Origin: Sphingomonadaceae bacterium
GTDB lineage: Bacteria; Pseudomonadota; Alphaproteobacteria; Sphingomonadales; Sphingomonadaceae
Assembly: GCA_019239785.1 (NCBI GenBank)
Contig: JAFAZM010000288.1
Coordinates: 1-17,594 of the forward strand
Direction of reading: 5' to 3'
Length of the DNA: 17,594 bases
The position numbers and the translations under genes were made by a program. The notes below the pieces were generated by a model that saw nothing but the letters and a program-made list of their open reading frames with translations, searched no databases and had not been told where the DNA came from. Of this stretch, positions 5,500 to 12,085 are shown in pieces (positions within the stretch are counted from its first letter, which is position 1; each line of letters begins with the position of its first letter).

Positions 5500-8132
5500 C
5501 AGGCGGCCCTCGTCTCGACCGGGGCGGCGAACAGGTCGCCCGCCGTCTCGACCTTGTCATGCTTGCCCAGCCTGACCAGCTCGGTGCGCGCCGCCTCCCG
5601 CAGATGCTCGGGGCGGACGATCCCCTCCTCGGTCTCCGCCGCCGCCATCAGGGCGTGCAAAACGACCTGGCGGATGCTGCCGCCGTTGAGCTCGAGCCGG
5701 CGCGCGGCGAGGGTGAAGTCGGTCCCCGGCCAGCGGTGCGGCGAGTCCTTCGGCAGAATCCGTTCCCAGATCAGCAGCCGGTCCGCCGGCCCCGGGAAGG
5801 GGAAGTCGACGGTGAAGCGCAGCCGCCGCCCGAAGGCCGGATCGATGTTGCGCGGATGGTTGGTGGTGAGGATTGCGAGCCCGTCGAACAGCTCCATCCG
5901 CTGCAGCAGATAGGCGACCTCGATATTTGCGTAGCGGTCGTGCGCGTCGCTGACCGCGCTGCGCTTGCCGAACAAGGCGTCGGCCTCGTCGAACAGCAGC
6001 ACGGCGCCGGCGCGCTCGGCCTCGTTGAAGACGATGTCGAGATTCTTCTCGGTCTCGCCGATATATTTGCTGACCATCCGGGCGAGGTCGATCACGTAGA
6101 GGTCGGTGCCGAGCGCGCTTGCGATCGCATGGGCGGCGGTGGTCTTGCCGGTGCCGCTCTCGCCGGTGAACAAGGCCGAGACGCCGCGCGCGTCGAGCGC
6201 CGCGCCGAACGCCCAGTCACGCAGCACCCGCCCGCCGACCTTCACATGGCTGACCAAAGTCTCGAGCTGGCGGCGCTGGCGCGCCGGCAGCACCACCCGG
6301 TCGAGCTGCGCGCCGCTCTCCGGCGCCGGCCGCGGCGGCACCCGGCGGGCGAGCATCGGCAGCCGGCTGCCGGCGGCGAGGCGGAAGGCCGTCTTCCATT
6401 CCGCCTCGCCCGGGCTATCGATCTGCGCCCGCGCCGCCTCGGCGCGGGCCAGCGGCGGCACGCTCGGCAGCATCGCCAGCGGCACGCGGAAGCGCTCGGC
6501 GAGATCGGCCGCGAGCTCCGGCGCCCCCTCCCCGATAGCAGCCTCGATCGCAGCGACGCGCCAGGCCTGGGCGACCGGCGGCAGCGGCACCACCGCGACC
6601 GCTTCGTCCGGAACCAAAGAGAGCAGCCAGGCCGGATTGTCGCCGAGCACCAAAGGCGCCGGCGCGCAGAGGCCTAGCAGGGCGGCGAAAGCGCGGAAGA
6701 AGCTCTCGCTTTGCGGGCCCGGCTCGGTCATGTCGACGACCAAAGGCCGGCCGAGCAGCCGCGCCTTGCGGATCGCCTCGCGCAGCACCCGGTCGAGCGC
6801 ATCGGCGGCAAGCTCGGCGGCGGGCGGGCCGATCCGAAGCTCGGCCGGCGCCAGCGCAAGCGCCTCGACCTCGAGCCAGCCGCGCTCGGAGCCGGTGAGG
6901 ATCAGGGCGGCATGGGTCTCGCCGTTGGCGATTGCGGCCGCGGCGGCCTCGATCTCCTCGCGGCGGCCGGACGGCAGCAGCTCGAGCGCATCCTGCGGCG
7001 CGTGGCGAAGGACCGCCTCGAACGAGGGGTCGGCGGCAAGCCGGGCCTCGCCGCCGGTGACCAGCCAGTCGAGCAGCCGGGGATCGATCCGCAGCGCCTC
7101 GTCCGCGGCGGGCATCGTGTCGCCCATCCCCTCGACGATGCGGAAGTCGCGCAACGGCGCGAGCGCAGACAGCGCGACACGGACGCTCTTCGGCGTCGCT
7201 CCTTCGGTCGCCGCGGCGAGGATCGCGCAGGCGAGGCCCATCGAGGCGTAGCGCCGCCCCATATCGTCGTGGAGCGCGCCGAACAGGCGCTGGAAGCGGA
7301 TGTCGAGCTCGGGCGCGAGCGCGAGCATGACGATCTTCAGCGCGAGCTCGTCGCCGCCGAGCAGGCGGTCGAGCCGCGCCAGCGGCACGTGCCGCGCCGC
7401 CGGATCGGCGAGCAAAGCCCGGATCCCGGCGAACCGTTCCTCCGCAACCTCGTTCGAGGCCTCGCCGATCGCCTCGAGCCGCTCCAGCGACGCGAGCAAT
7501 TCGGGCCAGGAGAGGCCGTAGACCGCGCCGCCCTCGGCCCCGCCGTTCGACCATAAGGCGGTCAGCATCCCAGTCGCCGCCTCCGCCCAGTCGAGCGCGG
7601 CGGCGAGCGAGGCGCGGAGCGCGCCGCCGGTCTCGGGCGGCACGGGCGGCGCGTCGCTCCGGCCGAGCCAGCGCGGCGGGCGGCCCTCGTTCGGACGATG
7701 CGCCTCGATGTCGATCACCTCGCCCGAGCCGCGCTTGGGCCCAGCCTCGCCGGTCGCCGGGCCGATCGAGGCGACCGCGGCGCGGACCAGCCGGACCACC
7801 TGGTCCTGGCCAGCGCGGCGCACCGTCAGGCTCGCCGTGCCTTCGTCGAACACGACCGGGATCGGCGCGATATTGCCGCTCAGGGGGAGCAGTGCCGCCG
7901 CCGCTTCGGCGAGCCGGTCCTTCTCGCCGACCAGGACGATCACCGGCGCCGGACGGGTGCGGCGGGCGATGCGGGCGGCGCGCGCGGGATCGACGGGGTT
8001 GCGGGCGGCAAGGGTGACGGCGCGCTCGGCGGCGAGCTGGTCGCACAATTCCTGGCACAGCCGCTCGATCTGGATGCGCCAGCCCCCTTCGCCGACGACC
8101 GCGACGACGAGGACGTGTGGATCGGTCGCCAT
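5499..8132 (-). CDS. eCIS AAA+ ATPase (Pvc15/Afp15-like)
   Basis: An 877-residue protein with one C-terminal AAA+ domain and a long N-terminal part. Counting from the ATG at 8132: Walker A GESGTGKT at 657-664, Walker B LLFDEAD at 712-718, sensor 1 in TTNHPRN at about 756-762, arginine-finger region GRRLRFTVDFPFPG near 768-781, and sensor 2 GSIR near 818-821. All catalytic elements look intact. Residues about 200-340 (YGLSWPELLASL ... PLARLDRLLGG ... LFGALHDDMGRRYASMGLAC) resemble the conserved helical or winged-helix region in front of eCIS ATPases. Afp15/Pvc15 are linked to particle assembly or sheath stability. It is the first gene of the operon. A TTG at 8159 would add nine residues; I prefer the ATG, which has a GGCGGGCAGG stretch upstream, though neither ribosome-binding site is strong. 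Confidence 0.92.
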   Translation of the reverse strand: MATDPHVLVVAVVGEGGWRIQIERLCQELCDQLAAERAVTLAARNPVDPARAARIARRTRPAPVIVLVGEKDRLAEAAAALLPLSGNIAPIPVVFDEGTASLTVRRAGQDQVVRLVRAAVASIGPATGEAGPKRGSGEVIDIEAHRPNEGRPPRWLGRSDAPPVPPETGGALRASLAAALDWAEAATGMLTALWSNGGAEGGAVYGLSWPELLASLERLEAIGEASNEVAEERFAGIRALLADPAARHVPLARLDRLLGGDELALKIVMLALAPELDIRFQRLFGALHDDMGRRYASMGLACAILAAATEGATPKSVRVALSALAPLRDFRIVEGMGDTMPAADEALRIDPRLLDWLVTGGEARLAADPSFEAVLRHAPQDALELLPSGRREEIEAAAAAIANGETHAALILTGSERGWLEVEALALAPAELRIGPPAAELAADALDRVLREAIRKARLLGRPLVVDMTEPGPQSESFFRAFAALLGLCAPAPLVLGDNPAWLLSLVPDEAVAVVPLPPVAQAWRVAAIEAAIGEGAPELAADLAERFRVPLAMLPSVPPLARAEAARAQIDSPGEAEWKTAFRLAAGSRLPMLARRVPPRPAPESGAQLDRVVLPARQRRQLETLVSHVKVGGRVLRDWAFGAALDARGVSALFTGESGTGKTTAAHAIASALGTDLYVIDLARMVSKYIGETEKNLDIVFNEAERAGAVLLFDEADALFGKRSAVSDAHDRYANIEVAYLLQRMELFDGLAILTTNHPRNIDPAFGRRLRFTVDFPFPGPADRLLIWERILPKDSPHRWPGTDFTLAARRLELNGGSIRQVVLHALMAAAETEEGIVRPEHLREAARTELVRLGKHDKVETAGDLFAAPVETRAA

Positions 8133-8276
8133 GCCTGCCCGCCCGCCAAAGAGGGGCAAATCCTATGCCCGCGGGAGAGGCGCGCCCATGGGCCGCGGCG
8201 GACGGGCCGGCGGTCCAGCCCCGGCGTTGCGGATAAGCGCAAAAGGACCAGATCGAAGATCTAGATCGTGGATCGA
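8133..8276. other. Intergenic region upstream of eCIS operon with GATC palindrome cluster
   Basis: This 144-bp stretch separates the substrate-binding gene stop from the eCIS ATPase start, both on the minus strand. It should hold the eCIS promoter if the operon is independent, but I cannot point to a convincing -35/-10 pair. At 8251-8278 five GATC tetramers fall within 28 bp, including a perfect 10-bp palindrome GATCTAGATC at 8258-8267. This could be an operator or simply chance. No U-run terminator is visible after the substrate-binding gene. Confidence 0.4.
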
Positions 8277-9056
8277 TCAGGGATTGGCGCGGGGCACGCC
8301 GTAGCGGTTCAGCAGGGCGTCGATCTCGCCGCGATGCTCGGCGAGGATATGGTCGACATCGCTCAACAGCCGCGTGTCGTTCTTCTGCACGCCGACCGAG
8401 ATGTCGTAGACCATCGGCCAGTTGGCATCGTCGAGCCAGGGCGTGACCGGCTGGAGCCGGAGCGGCACCGGCGAACGGGGCGCGAAATAGCCGGCGAGCG
8501 GCCCCCAGACCAGGCCGACGTCGATCTCGCCCGCAGCCACCGCGCGCACGATCGCCGCGGGCGGGTTGGCCTGGCGATAGTCGCCGTAGAGCATGAAGCC
8601 GCGCACGTTGGCGACCATGTTCCGCCGCGACAGCGCATGGGCGGGCGGCGTGTTCGAGCCGTCGTCGCCGACCATCTGGACGCCGAGCCTGAGCCGCCGG
8701 AGCCGCGGGTCGTCCAGGGTGAGGCCGTCGAGCCGGTCGGTGGCCCGGGTCACGAAGACGTAGGTGGAGCGGTAATAAGGCCGGGTGGTGGCGAGCATCT
8801 CGACACTGCTGGCGACGCCGGGCCAGAGATCGCATTTGTGCGCGTTGAGCGTGTTGCGGACATAGCCCCGCCTTTGCGCCCACCAGACATAGTCGAGCCG
8901 CGCATGCAGCTCGCGCGCGATCAGCTCCGCCAGCTTGTTCTCGAAGCCCTGCCCGGCGCGGTTGGAGAAAGGCAGGTTGTTGGGATCGGCGCAGACGGTG
9001 AGCACCCGTTCGTGCGTGCAGGAGGACAGGAGGAGGGCGAGGCCAATCATCGTCAT
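8277..9056 (-). CDS. Quinoprotein-associated substrate-binding lipoprotein (XoxJ/MxaJ-like)
   Basis: A type-2 periplasmic binding protein of about 259 residues. After a short lipoprotein signal MTMIGLALLLSSC (lipobox LSSC), the mature part starts VLTVCADPNNLPFSNRAGQG and continues FENKLAELIARELHARLDYV, YVWWAQRRGYVRNTL and CDLWPGVASS. VCADPxNLPFSN and the WWxQRRG(Y/F)xRNTL block are hallmarks of proteins annotated as quinoprotein dehydrogenase-associated putative ABC transporter substrate-binding proteins, relatives of MxaJ/XoxJ. These act in the periplasm with PQQ-dependent alcohol dehydrogenases. The start is uncertain: ATG at 9056 or 9050, or a GTG at 9149 that overlaps the propeller gene's stop and would read in frame through a palindromic repeat. 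It forms an operon with the propeller gene. No ABC permease or dehydrogenase is visible. Confidence 0.88.
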   Translation of the reverse strand: MTMIGLALLLSSCTHERVLTVCADPNNLPFSNRAGQGFENKLAELIARELHARLDYVWWAQRRGYVRNTLNAHKCDLWPGVASSVEMLATTRPYYRSTYVFVTRATDRLDGLTLDDPRLRRLRLGVQMVGDDGSNTPPAHALSRRNMVANVRGFMLYGDYRQANPPAAIVRAVAAGEIDVGLVWGPLAGYFAPRSPVPLRLQPVTPWLDDANWPMVYDISVGVQKNDTRLLSDVDHILAEHRGEIDALLNRYGVPRANP

Positions 9057-9132
9057 CCCGGCGAAGGCCGGGATCTCATGGAGAAGGGCCGCGGCTTTCC
9101 TGAGGGAGACCCCGGCCTTCGCCGGGGTGACG
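9051..9132. repeat. REP-like palindromic element between RBS and start of lipoprotein gene
   Basis: An 82-bp imperfect inverted repeat. The left arm begins CGTCATCCCGGCGAAGGCC at 9051 and the right arm ends GGCCTTCGCCGGGGTGACG at 9132. The arms complement each other with only a few mismatches over about 23 bp, and each contains its own small CCGGCGAAGGCCGG palindrome. Read on the minus strand in the downstream gene's frame it gives VTPAKAGVSLR ... EIPAFAGMT, the peptide such repeats typically yield when translated in sphingomonad genomes. It separates an AGGAGAGG sequence (near 9138-9146, minus strand) from the ATG at 9050. Confidence 0.85.
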
Positions 9133-9145
9133 TGCAAGCCTCTCC

Positions 9146-10126
9146 TCACCGCGCCACCGCCACGGCGCCCCAGGGCTTGCCGCCGAGCTGGACCGTCGCC
9201 GCCACCCGGTTCGCCTCCAGATCGACGATGGTCAGCGAACCCGACAGCCCGCTCGCCGCGTAGAGCCGGCGCTCGTCGGGCGAAAGGGCGATCCCCCAGG
9301 TGCGGTGCCCGGTCGGGAAGCTGCGTACCAATTGCAGCGTCGCCGGATCGAGCTCGGCGACGCGGTCGGCCCGGCCCATCGCGACGAACACGCGGCGGCC
9401 GTCGCGCGTCGCACGCATCTCGACCGACTGGACCTGCTCGACGCCGGGGAAGAGCGGGACGAGATCGAGCACATGGACGATCCGCCGCGTGGCCGCGTCG
9501 AAGATCGTGATCGTGCCGCGCTGCTCCGACGAGACCCAGATGCGCCGGCCCTGATCGAGGAAGAGCACGCTCCGCGGCCGCGTCCCGACCATCGCGATGC
9601 CGATCACGGCGCCGGTCGCGGCGTCGATGAAATGGGTGGTGCTCGATGCCTCCGCGGTGGCGACGACCAGCCGGCCGTCCGGGCTCACCCCCATCCCCTC
9701 CGGCTCCGGCCCGGTGCGGACCTCGCGGACGATCCGGTTCGCGGCGATGTCGACGAAGGAGATTGCGGCATGGTCCTCATTGGCGATGTAGAGCATGCGC
9801 CCGTCCGGGCTGACCGCGAAGCGCTCCGGGTCCGCCCCCGAATCCAGCACCCGCAGCAGCCGGCGGTTGCGCACGTCCCACGCCTCGATCCGGTTGGAAT
9901 CGCTGGCCGCGACATAGAGGGTGCGGCCGTCGGGCGAGAGCTGCATCCCGCGCGGCCGGCGGCCGGTGGCGAGCGTGCCTTCGATCCGGCCGGTGGCGCC
10001 GTCGACGATGTGGACGACGTTGGCGCCTTCGTCCGAGACGAAGACGATATCGGTGGACGGCTGCTGCCGCGAGCAGCTTGCCAGCAGCAGCAAGAGGGCG
10101 GCGAGCCACCTCGACTGGCAGTTCAC
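9146..10126 (-). CDS. PQQ-associated YVTN beta-propeller lipoprotein
   Basis: A 326-residue secreted beta-propeller. The N-terminus MNCQSRWLAALLLLLASC is a lipoprotein signal with the lipid-modified Cys near residue 18. About seven repeats of roughly 40 residues follow, built on 'G.RP.GM.LSPDGRTLYVA' and 'IEAWDVRNRRLLRVL' units: for example ERFAVSPDGRMLYIANED, EGMGVSPDGRLVVATAE, WGIALSPDERRLYAASG. This matches the PQQ-dependent catabolism-associated beta-propeller family. In other genomes these proteins accompany PQQ alcohol dehydrogenases and the substrate-binding protein encoded just downstream. The start is a GTG at 10126 with GGAGG 10 bases upstream; no ATG gives a better start. Its TGA overlaps the possible GTG of the next gene. 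The precise biochemical role of the family is not known. Confidence 0.9.
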   Translation of the reverse strand: MNCQSRWLAALLLLLASCSRQQPSTDIVFVSDEGANVVHIVDGATGRIEGTLATGRRPRGMQLSPDGRTLYVAASDSNRIEAWDVRNRRLLRVLDSGADPERFAVSPDGRMLYIANEDHAAISFVDIAANRIVREVRTGPEPEGMGVSPDGRLVVATAEASSTTHFIDAATGAVIGIAMVGTRPRSVLFLDQGRRIWVSSEQRGTITIFDAATRRIVHVLDLVPLFPGVEQVQSVEMRATRDGRRVFVAMGRADRVAELDPATLQLVRSFPTGHRTWGIALSPDERRLYAASGLSGSLTIVDLEANRVAATVQLGGKPWGAVAVAR

Positions 10127-10131
10127 GGCCT

Positions 10132-10241
10132 GGCCGCCTCCATCTCGCTCCGACCCGAAGGGGTAAGCGGCGCGAAAAGCCGCGACGGGTCAAATCGTTC
10201 CGCGCCCGTGCCGGGCTTATGCGATCTTAATGGAGGCGGCC
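10132..10241 (-). promoter_or_regulatory. Candidate structured 5' leader masking the propeller-gene RBS
   Basis: A perfect 12-bp inverted repeat pairs 10132-10143 (GGCCGCCTCCAT) with 10230-10241 (ATGGAGGCGGCC). In the minus-strand transcript the downstream arm includes the GGAGG ribosome-binding site of the propeller gene (start 10126). Between the arms are two further helices: 10204-10208 with 10212-10216 (GCCCG/CGGGC), and 10152-10157 with 10186-10191 (GACCCG/CGGGTC) enclosing 10167-10171 with 10179-10183 (GCGGC/GCCGC). Together they would make a three-way junction that occludes translation. I do not recognise it as a known riboswitch class. Read from pairing by eye only; no covariation or energy computed. 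Confidence 0.45.
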
Positions 10242-10312
10242 CCAACTCGCCCTCGAAATCCAACGCCGTGCGCCATTATCTCCGGGACGGTTTCCACGTT
10301 CGGACAGACAAG

Positions 10313-10534
10313 ATGATGATGCGCCTCGAAGGCGCGGCGCTGCTCACCTTGTGCGCGCTGGCGCTGCGCCAGATCCACCTGCTCGTGCACGCCGCGCCAG
10401 CGCATGCGCCAACGCCGGTCGAGCTGGCCCTCGGCCTGGCTGCGGTACTGACCGGCGTCGGCGGCGCCGCCTTCCTGCTGGTCGGCCCGCCTCTGCTGCG
10501 GCCCTATGCCTGGCCGCCGGCGGAGCGGGACTAG
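10313..10534 (+). CDS. Small two-helix membrane protein, hypothetical
   Basis: A 73-residue protein with three consecutive ATG codons at its start (MMMRLEGAAL), so the exact initiator is uncertain by up to two codons. Two hydrophobic segments are visible: about residues 6-26 (EGAALLTLCALALRQIHLLV) and about 38-62 (ELALGLAAVLTGVGGAAFLL continuing to PPLL), separated by a His/Pro/Ala-rich loop. The C-terminus RPYAWPPAERD is polar. It resembles small uncharacterised inner-membrane proteins of sphingomonads. It is divergent from the propeller gene with 186 bp between starts, and no strong Shine-Dalgarno sequence is visible (weak purine stretch just before the ATGs). The stretch after it, 10535-10693, holds no gene that I can support. 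Confidence 0.6.
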   Translation: MMMRLEGAALLTLCALALRQIHLLVHAAPAHAPTPVELALGLAAVLTGVGGAAFLLVGPPLLRPYAWPPAERD

Positions 10535-10693
10535 GCTGTTCGCCGAGCCCAACGAGGGTAGAGACAGACGGCGGTCGCTAAGCCAGTTCGGGCGCGAGTG
10601 CGCGCCGCTGCCAACCGTCCGAGCTGATGATCCTTTCAAGTTCGATACTGTCTGGAGAAGATGCCATCAGCGCTCCCGCAGGCCATTTCGGAG

Positions 10694-10719
10694 GGAACCG
10701 GGCCAAGGCCCATCCCGTT
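10694..10719 (+). promoter_or_regulatory. EcfG-type (general stress sigma) promoter, GGAAC-N17-CGTT
   Basis: GGAAC at 10694-10698 and CGTT at 10716-10719 are separated by 17 bases. This equals the consensus for the alphaproteobacterial general-stress sigma factor EcfG (GGAAC-N16/17-CGTT). Transcription would begin near 10725-10730, at or only a few bases ahead of the ATG at 10730, implying a leaderless or nearly leaderless message. This also argues against the alternative ATG at 10661, which lies upstream of the promoter. Confidence 0.6.
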
Positions 10720-10729
10720 TTCGCGCATC

Positions 10730-10945
10730 ATGAATCCCGAACGTGCTCATGACGAACCGAGCGAAGTCGCGGCCGAAGACGGTCTGGTTATCGTGGATGG
10801 CCCCAATGGTGTCGCCGTGACACTGACGCCGGGTGATGCGGTTGAGACGTCGTACAGATTGCTGGATGGTGGGTTGGAGGCTCAAGGCCAGATCGTGCGG
10901 CGCGGCGCGCCCTCCGAACAAAGCGGGGATGGCGAAGCGGATTAG
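10730..10945 (+). CDS. Small hypothetical protein, likely general-stress regulated
   Basis: A 71-residue acidic protein starting MNPERAHDEPSEVAAEDG. The core reads GLVIVDGPNGVAVTLTPGDA followed by ETSYRLLDGGLEAQGQIV. The 'G-(L/V)-V-(V/I)-V-D-G-P-(N/D)-G-V-A-V-T-(L/M)-T-P' pattern is familiar to me from short uncharacterised sphingomonad proteins, which is why I consider it real. No signal peptide or membrane segment is present. I chose ATG 10730 because the EcfG-type promoter ends only 10 bases before it. The open frame extends to an ATG at 10661, with a GGAG only 3 bases ahead of it, but the added 23 residues look non-conserved in character. Function unknown. Confidence 0.6.
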   Translation: MNPERAHDEPSEVAAEDGLVIVDGPNGVAVTLTPGDAVETSYRLLDGGLEAQGQIVRRGAPSEQSGDGEAD

Positions 10946-11036
10946 CCTTTGTGCTGCCTATTCAGGGCCTTGCCTGCCGGCAAAGCGTGCGGCATTAGCA
11001 TCCGAAACCGTCTGCGACGGCGCTCATTTCGTTACC

Positions 11037-11061
11037 GGAACCAACTTAAGCTTCCGCCGTT
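11037..11061 (+). promoter_or_regulatory. EcfG-type (general stress sigma) promoter, GGAAC-N16-CGTT
   Basis: GGAAC at 11037-11041 and CGTT at 11058-11061 are separated by 16 bases, matching both elements of the EcfG consensus. Transcription would start near 11067-11070, giving a leader of about 25 bases to the ATG of the Crp/Fnr gene at 11095. It is the second such box within 370 bp on the same strand. A start codon at TTG 11062 would be upstream of the predicted transcript and can be excluded if this promoter is the only one. Confidence 0.65.
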
Positions 11062-11094
11062 TTGCGCGCCAGAAAGGCAGGCTTGGATGATATT

Positions 11095-11883
11095 ATGATC
11101 GACCTGGCATGTTTAGATGACCTGCTTCATTTAACCCGCCGGCTCCTCACTGCTCCATCGCCGCAGGAGGCGGACGCCCTCCTTTCCCTGCCCGCTCATG
11201 CCATACAGATCGCCCCCTATCGCGGGGTTGAGTTGTCCAGCGGACCAAGGCGGCACGTCGGCTTCGTGCTTCGCGGAATGGTCTCACGCTACACCCAGTT
11301 TCGCGACGGCAGCCGCCTCGTCACGGCGCTTTACCTCCCCGGCGACTTTCTCGGCCTGGACGCGTTGCTGGGTTCCACGGCTATATCGTTCGACGCGTTG
11401 ACCGAAGCGGACATTCTGCAAATCCCGGCGCAGCAACTTGGCGATGCGGCGCGCGATCACCCGCGCATCATGGAGGCGCTCTGGCGCATTTCGGCGGCCG
11501 ATGCGGCAATGACGCGCGAATGGCTTGTCAATGTCGGCGGTCGCCCTGCCGCGAAGCGCGTCGCCTACTTCCTGTGTGAGATGGCCTGGCGTCTTAGCGA
11601 TGAAATCCCGGCCGGCGCCTGCGCGTTCCAGTTCCCTCTCGCTCAGACTCATATCGGCGACATGCTGAGCCTCACGCCGGTTCATGTGAACCGAATGTTG
11701 AAGCGCCTTCAGGCCCAGGGCCTCGTCAGCATTTCCAAGCCATTGGTCACCGTCCCGAGTTGGGAAAGGCTCGTGGCTTATGCGGGGTTCAGCGCCGATT
11801 ATCTTTTCCTGGCTGGCCCGATCGATGCCTTCGGCGGGCAGCCGGTAGGTTCGAACGCCAATGGAGCCGCCTTGTCGTGTTGA
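11095..11883 (+). CDS. Crp/Fnr family transcriptional regulator
   Basis: A 262-residue cytoplasmic regulator with an N-terminal cyclic-nucleotide-binding-like beta-roll (about 20-125) and a C-terminal helix-turn-helix (about 150-230). In the first, VGFVLRGMVSRYTQFRDGSR and YLPGDFLGLDALLG are typical (the GD-F-x-G-L-D turn). In the second, KRVAYFLCEMAWRL precedes QTHIGDMLSLTPVHVNRMLK and RLQAQGLVSI, the recognition-helix block. No FNR-type N-terminal cysteine cluster for an iron-sulfur centre is present, and the effector is unknown. An in-frame TTG at 11083 has a better spaced AAAGG in front and would add four residues, so the start could be there. An EcfG-type promoter lies just upstream, tying the gene to the general stress response. 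The gene is less GC-rich than its neighbours by eye. Confidence 0.9.
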   Translation: MIDLACLDDLLHLTRRLLTAPSPQEADALLSLPAHAIQIAPYRGVELSSGPRRHVGFVLRGMVSRYTQFRDGSRLVTALYLPGDFLGLDALLGSTAISFDALTEADILQIPAQQLGDAARDHPRIMEALWRISAADAAMTREWLVNVGGRPAAKRVAYFLCEMAWRLSDEIPAGACAFQFPLAQTHIGDMLSLTPVHVNRMLKRLQAQGLVSISKPLVTVPSWERLVAYAGFSADYLFLAGPIDAFGGQPVGSNANGAALSC

Positions 11884-11899
11884 CGAAGTGGCGGCAGGC

Positions 11900-12085
11900 C
11901 TATTCCTTGCCCTGACCCGGCTTCACGATCCCAATCTTCCGCCTCCCGCACCACACTTCGATGCAGTAGGCGTGATCGAGCTCGCGTGCCTTGATCAAAG
12001 CTGTCTCGTCGTCGGCGACGTCGATCTCCGCGACGCGCATGAAATGTCCGCGCTGATCGTGAAAATAGAGTCGATAACCGGGCAT
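11900..12085 (-). CDS. Small hypothetical protein (YRLYFxD...HxIEVW type)
   Basis: A 61-residue protein starting MPGYRLYFHDQRGHFMRVAE, then IDVADDETALIKARELDHAY and CIEVWCGRRKIGIVKPGQ. The pattern 'Y-R-L-Y-F-x-D-x-x-G-H ... (D/E)A ... A ... (I/V)EVWxGxR(K/R)(I/V)' is common in short proteins of sphingomonads and other alphaproteobacteria whose function is unknown. It is predicted cytoplasmic, an alpha/beta minidomain. It converges with the Crp/Fnr gene, with 16 bp between the two stops. A GGGGGG purine run lies just ahead of the ATG at 12085. A plus-strand open frame across the same region (11861-12109) is judged a shadow. Confidence 0.75.
   Translation of the reverse strand: MPGYRLYFHDQRGHFMRVAEIDVADDETALIKARELDHAYCIEVWCGRRKIGIVKPGQGKE

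Noticed and set aside
6415..8883. An 822-codon minus-strand open frame overlapping the ATPase and substrate-binding genes
   Set aside because: It is a different frame of the same strand, Arg/Ala-rich without motifs, and spans the intergenic region; the ATPase frame has complete AAA+ motifs.
10177..10201. Minus-strand GGAAC (10201-10197) as an EcfG promoter for the propeller gene
   Set aside because: At 16 bases the -10 position reads GCTT, not CGTT, so the match is only partial.
10969..10985. Hairpin after the 71-residue gene as a terminator
   Set aside because: The stem is only about five base pairs and there is no T-run.
11993..12000. TTGATCAA as an FNR/Crp-type binding site
   Set aside because: It lacks the central four-base spacer of an FNR box and lies inside a coding region.
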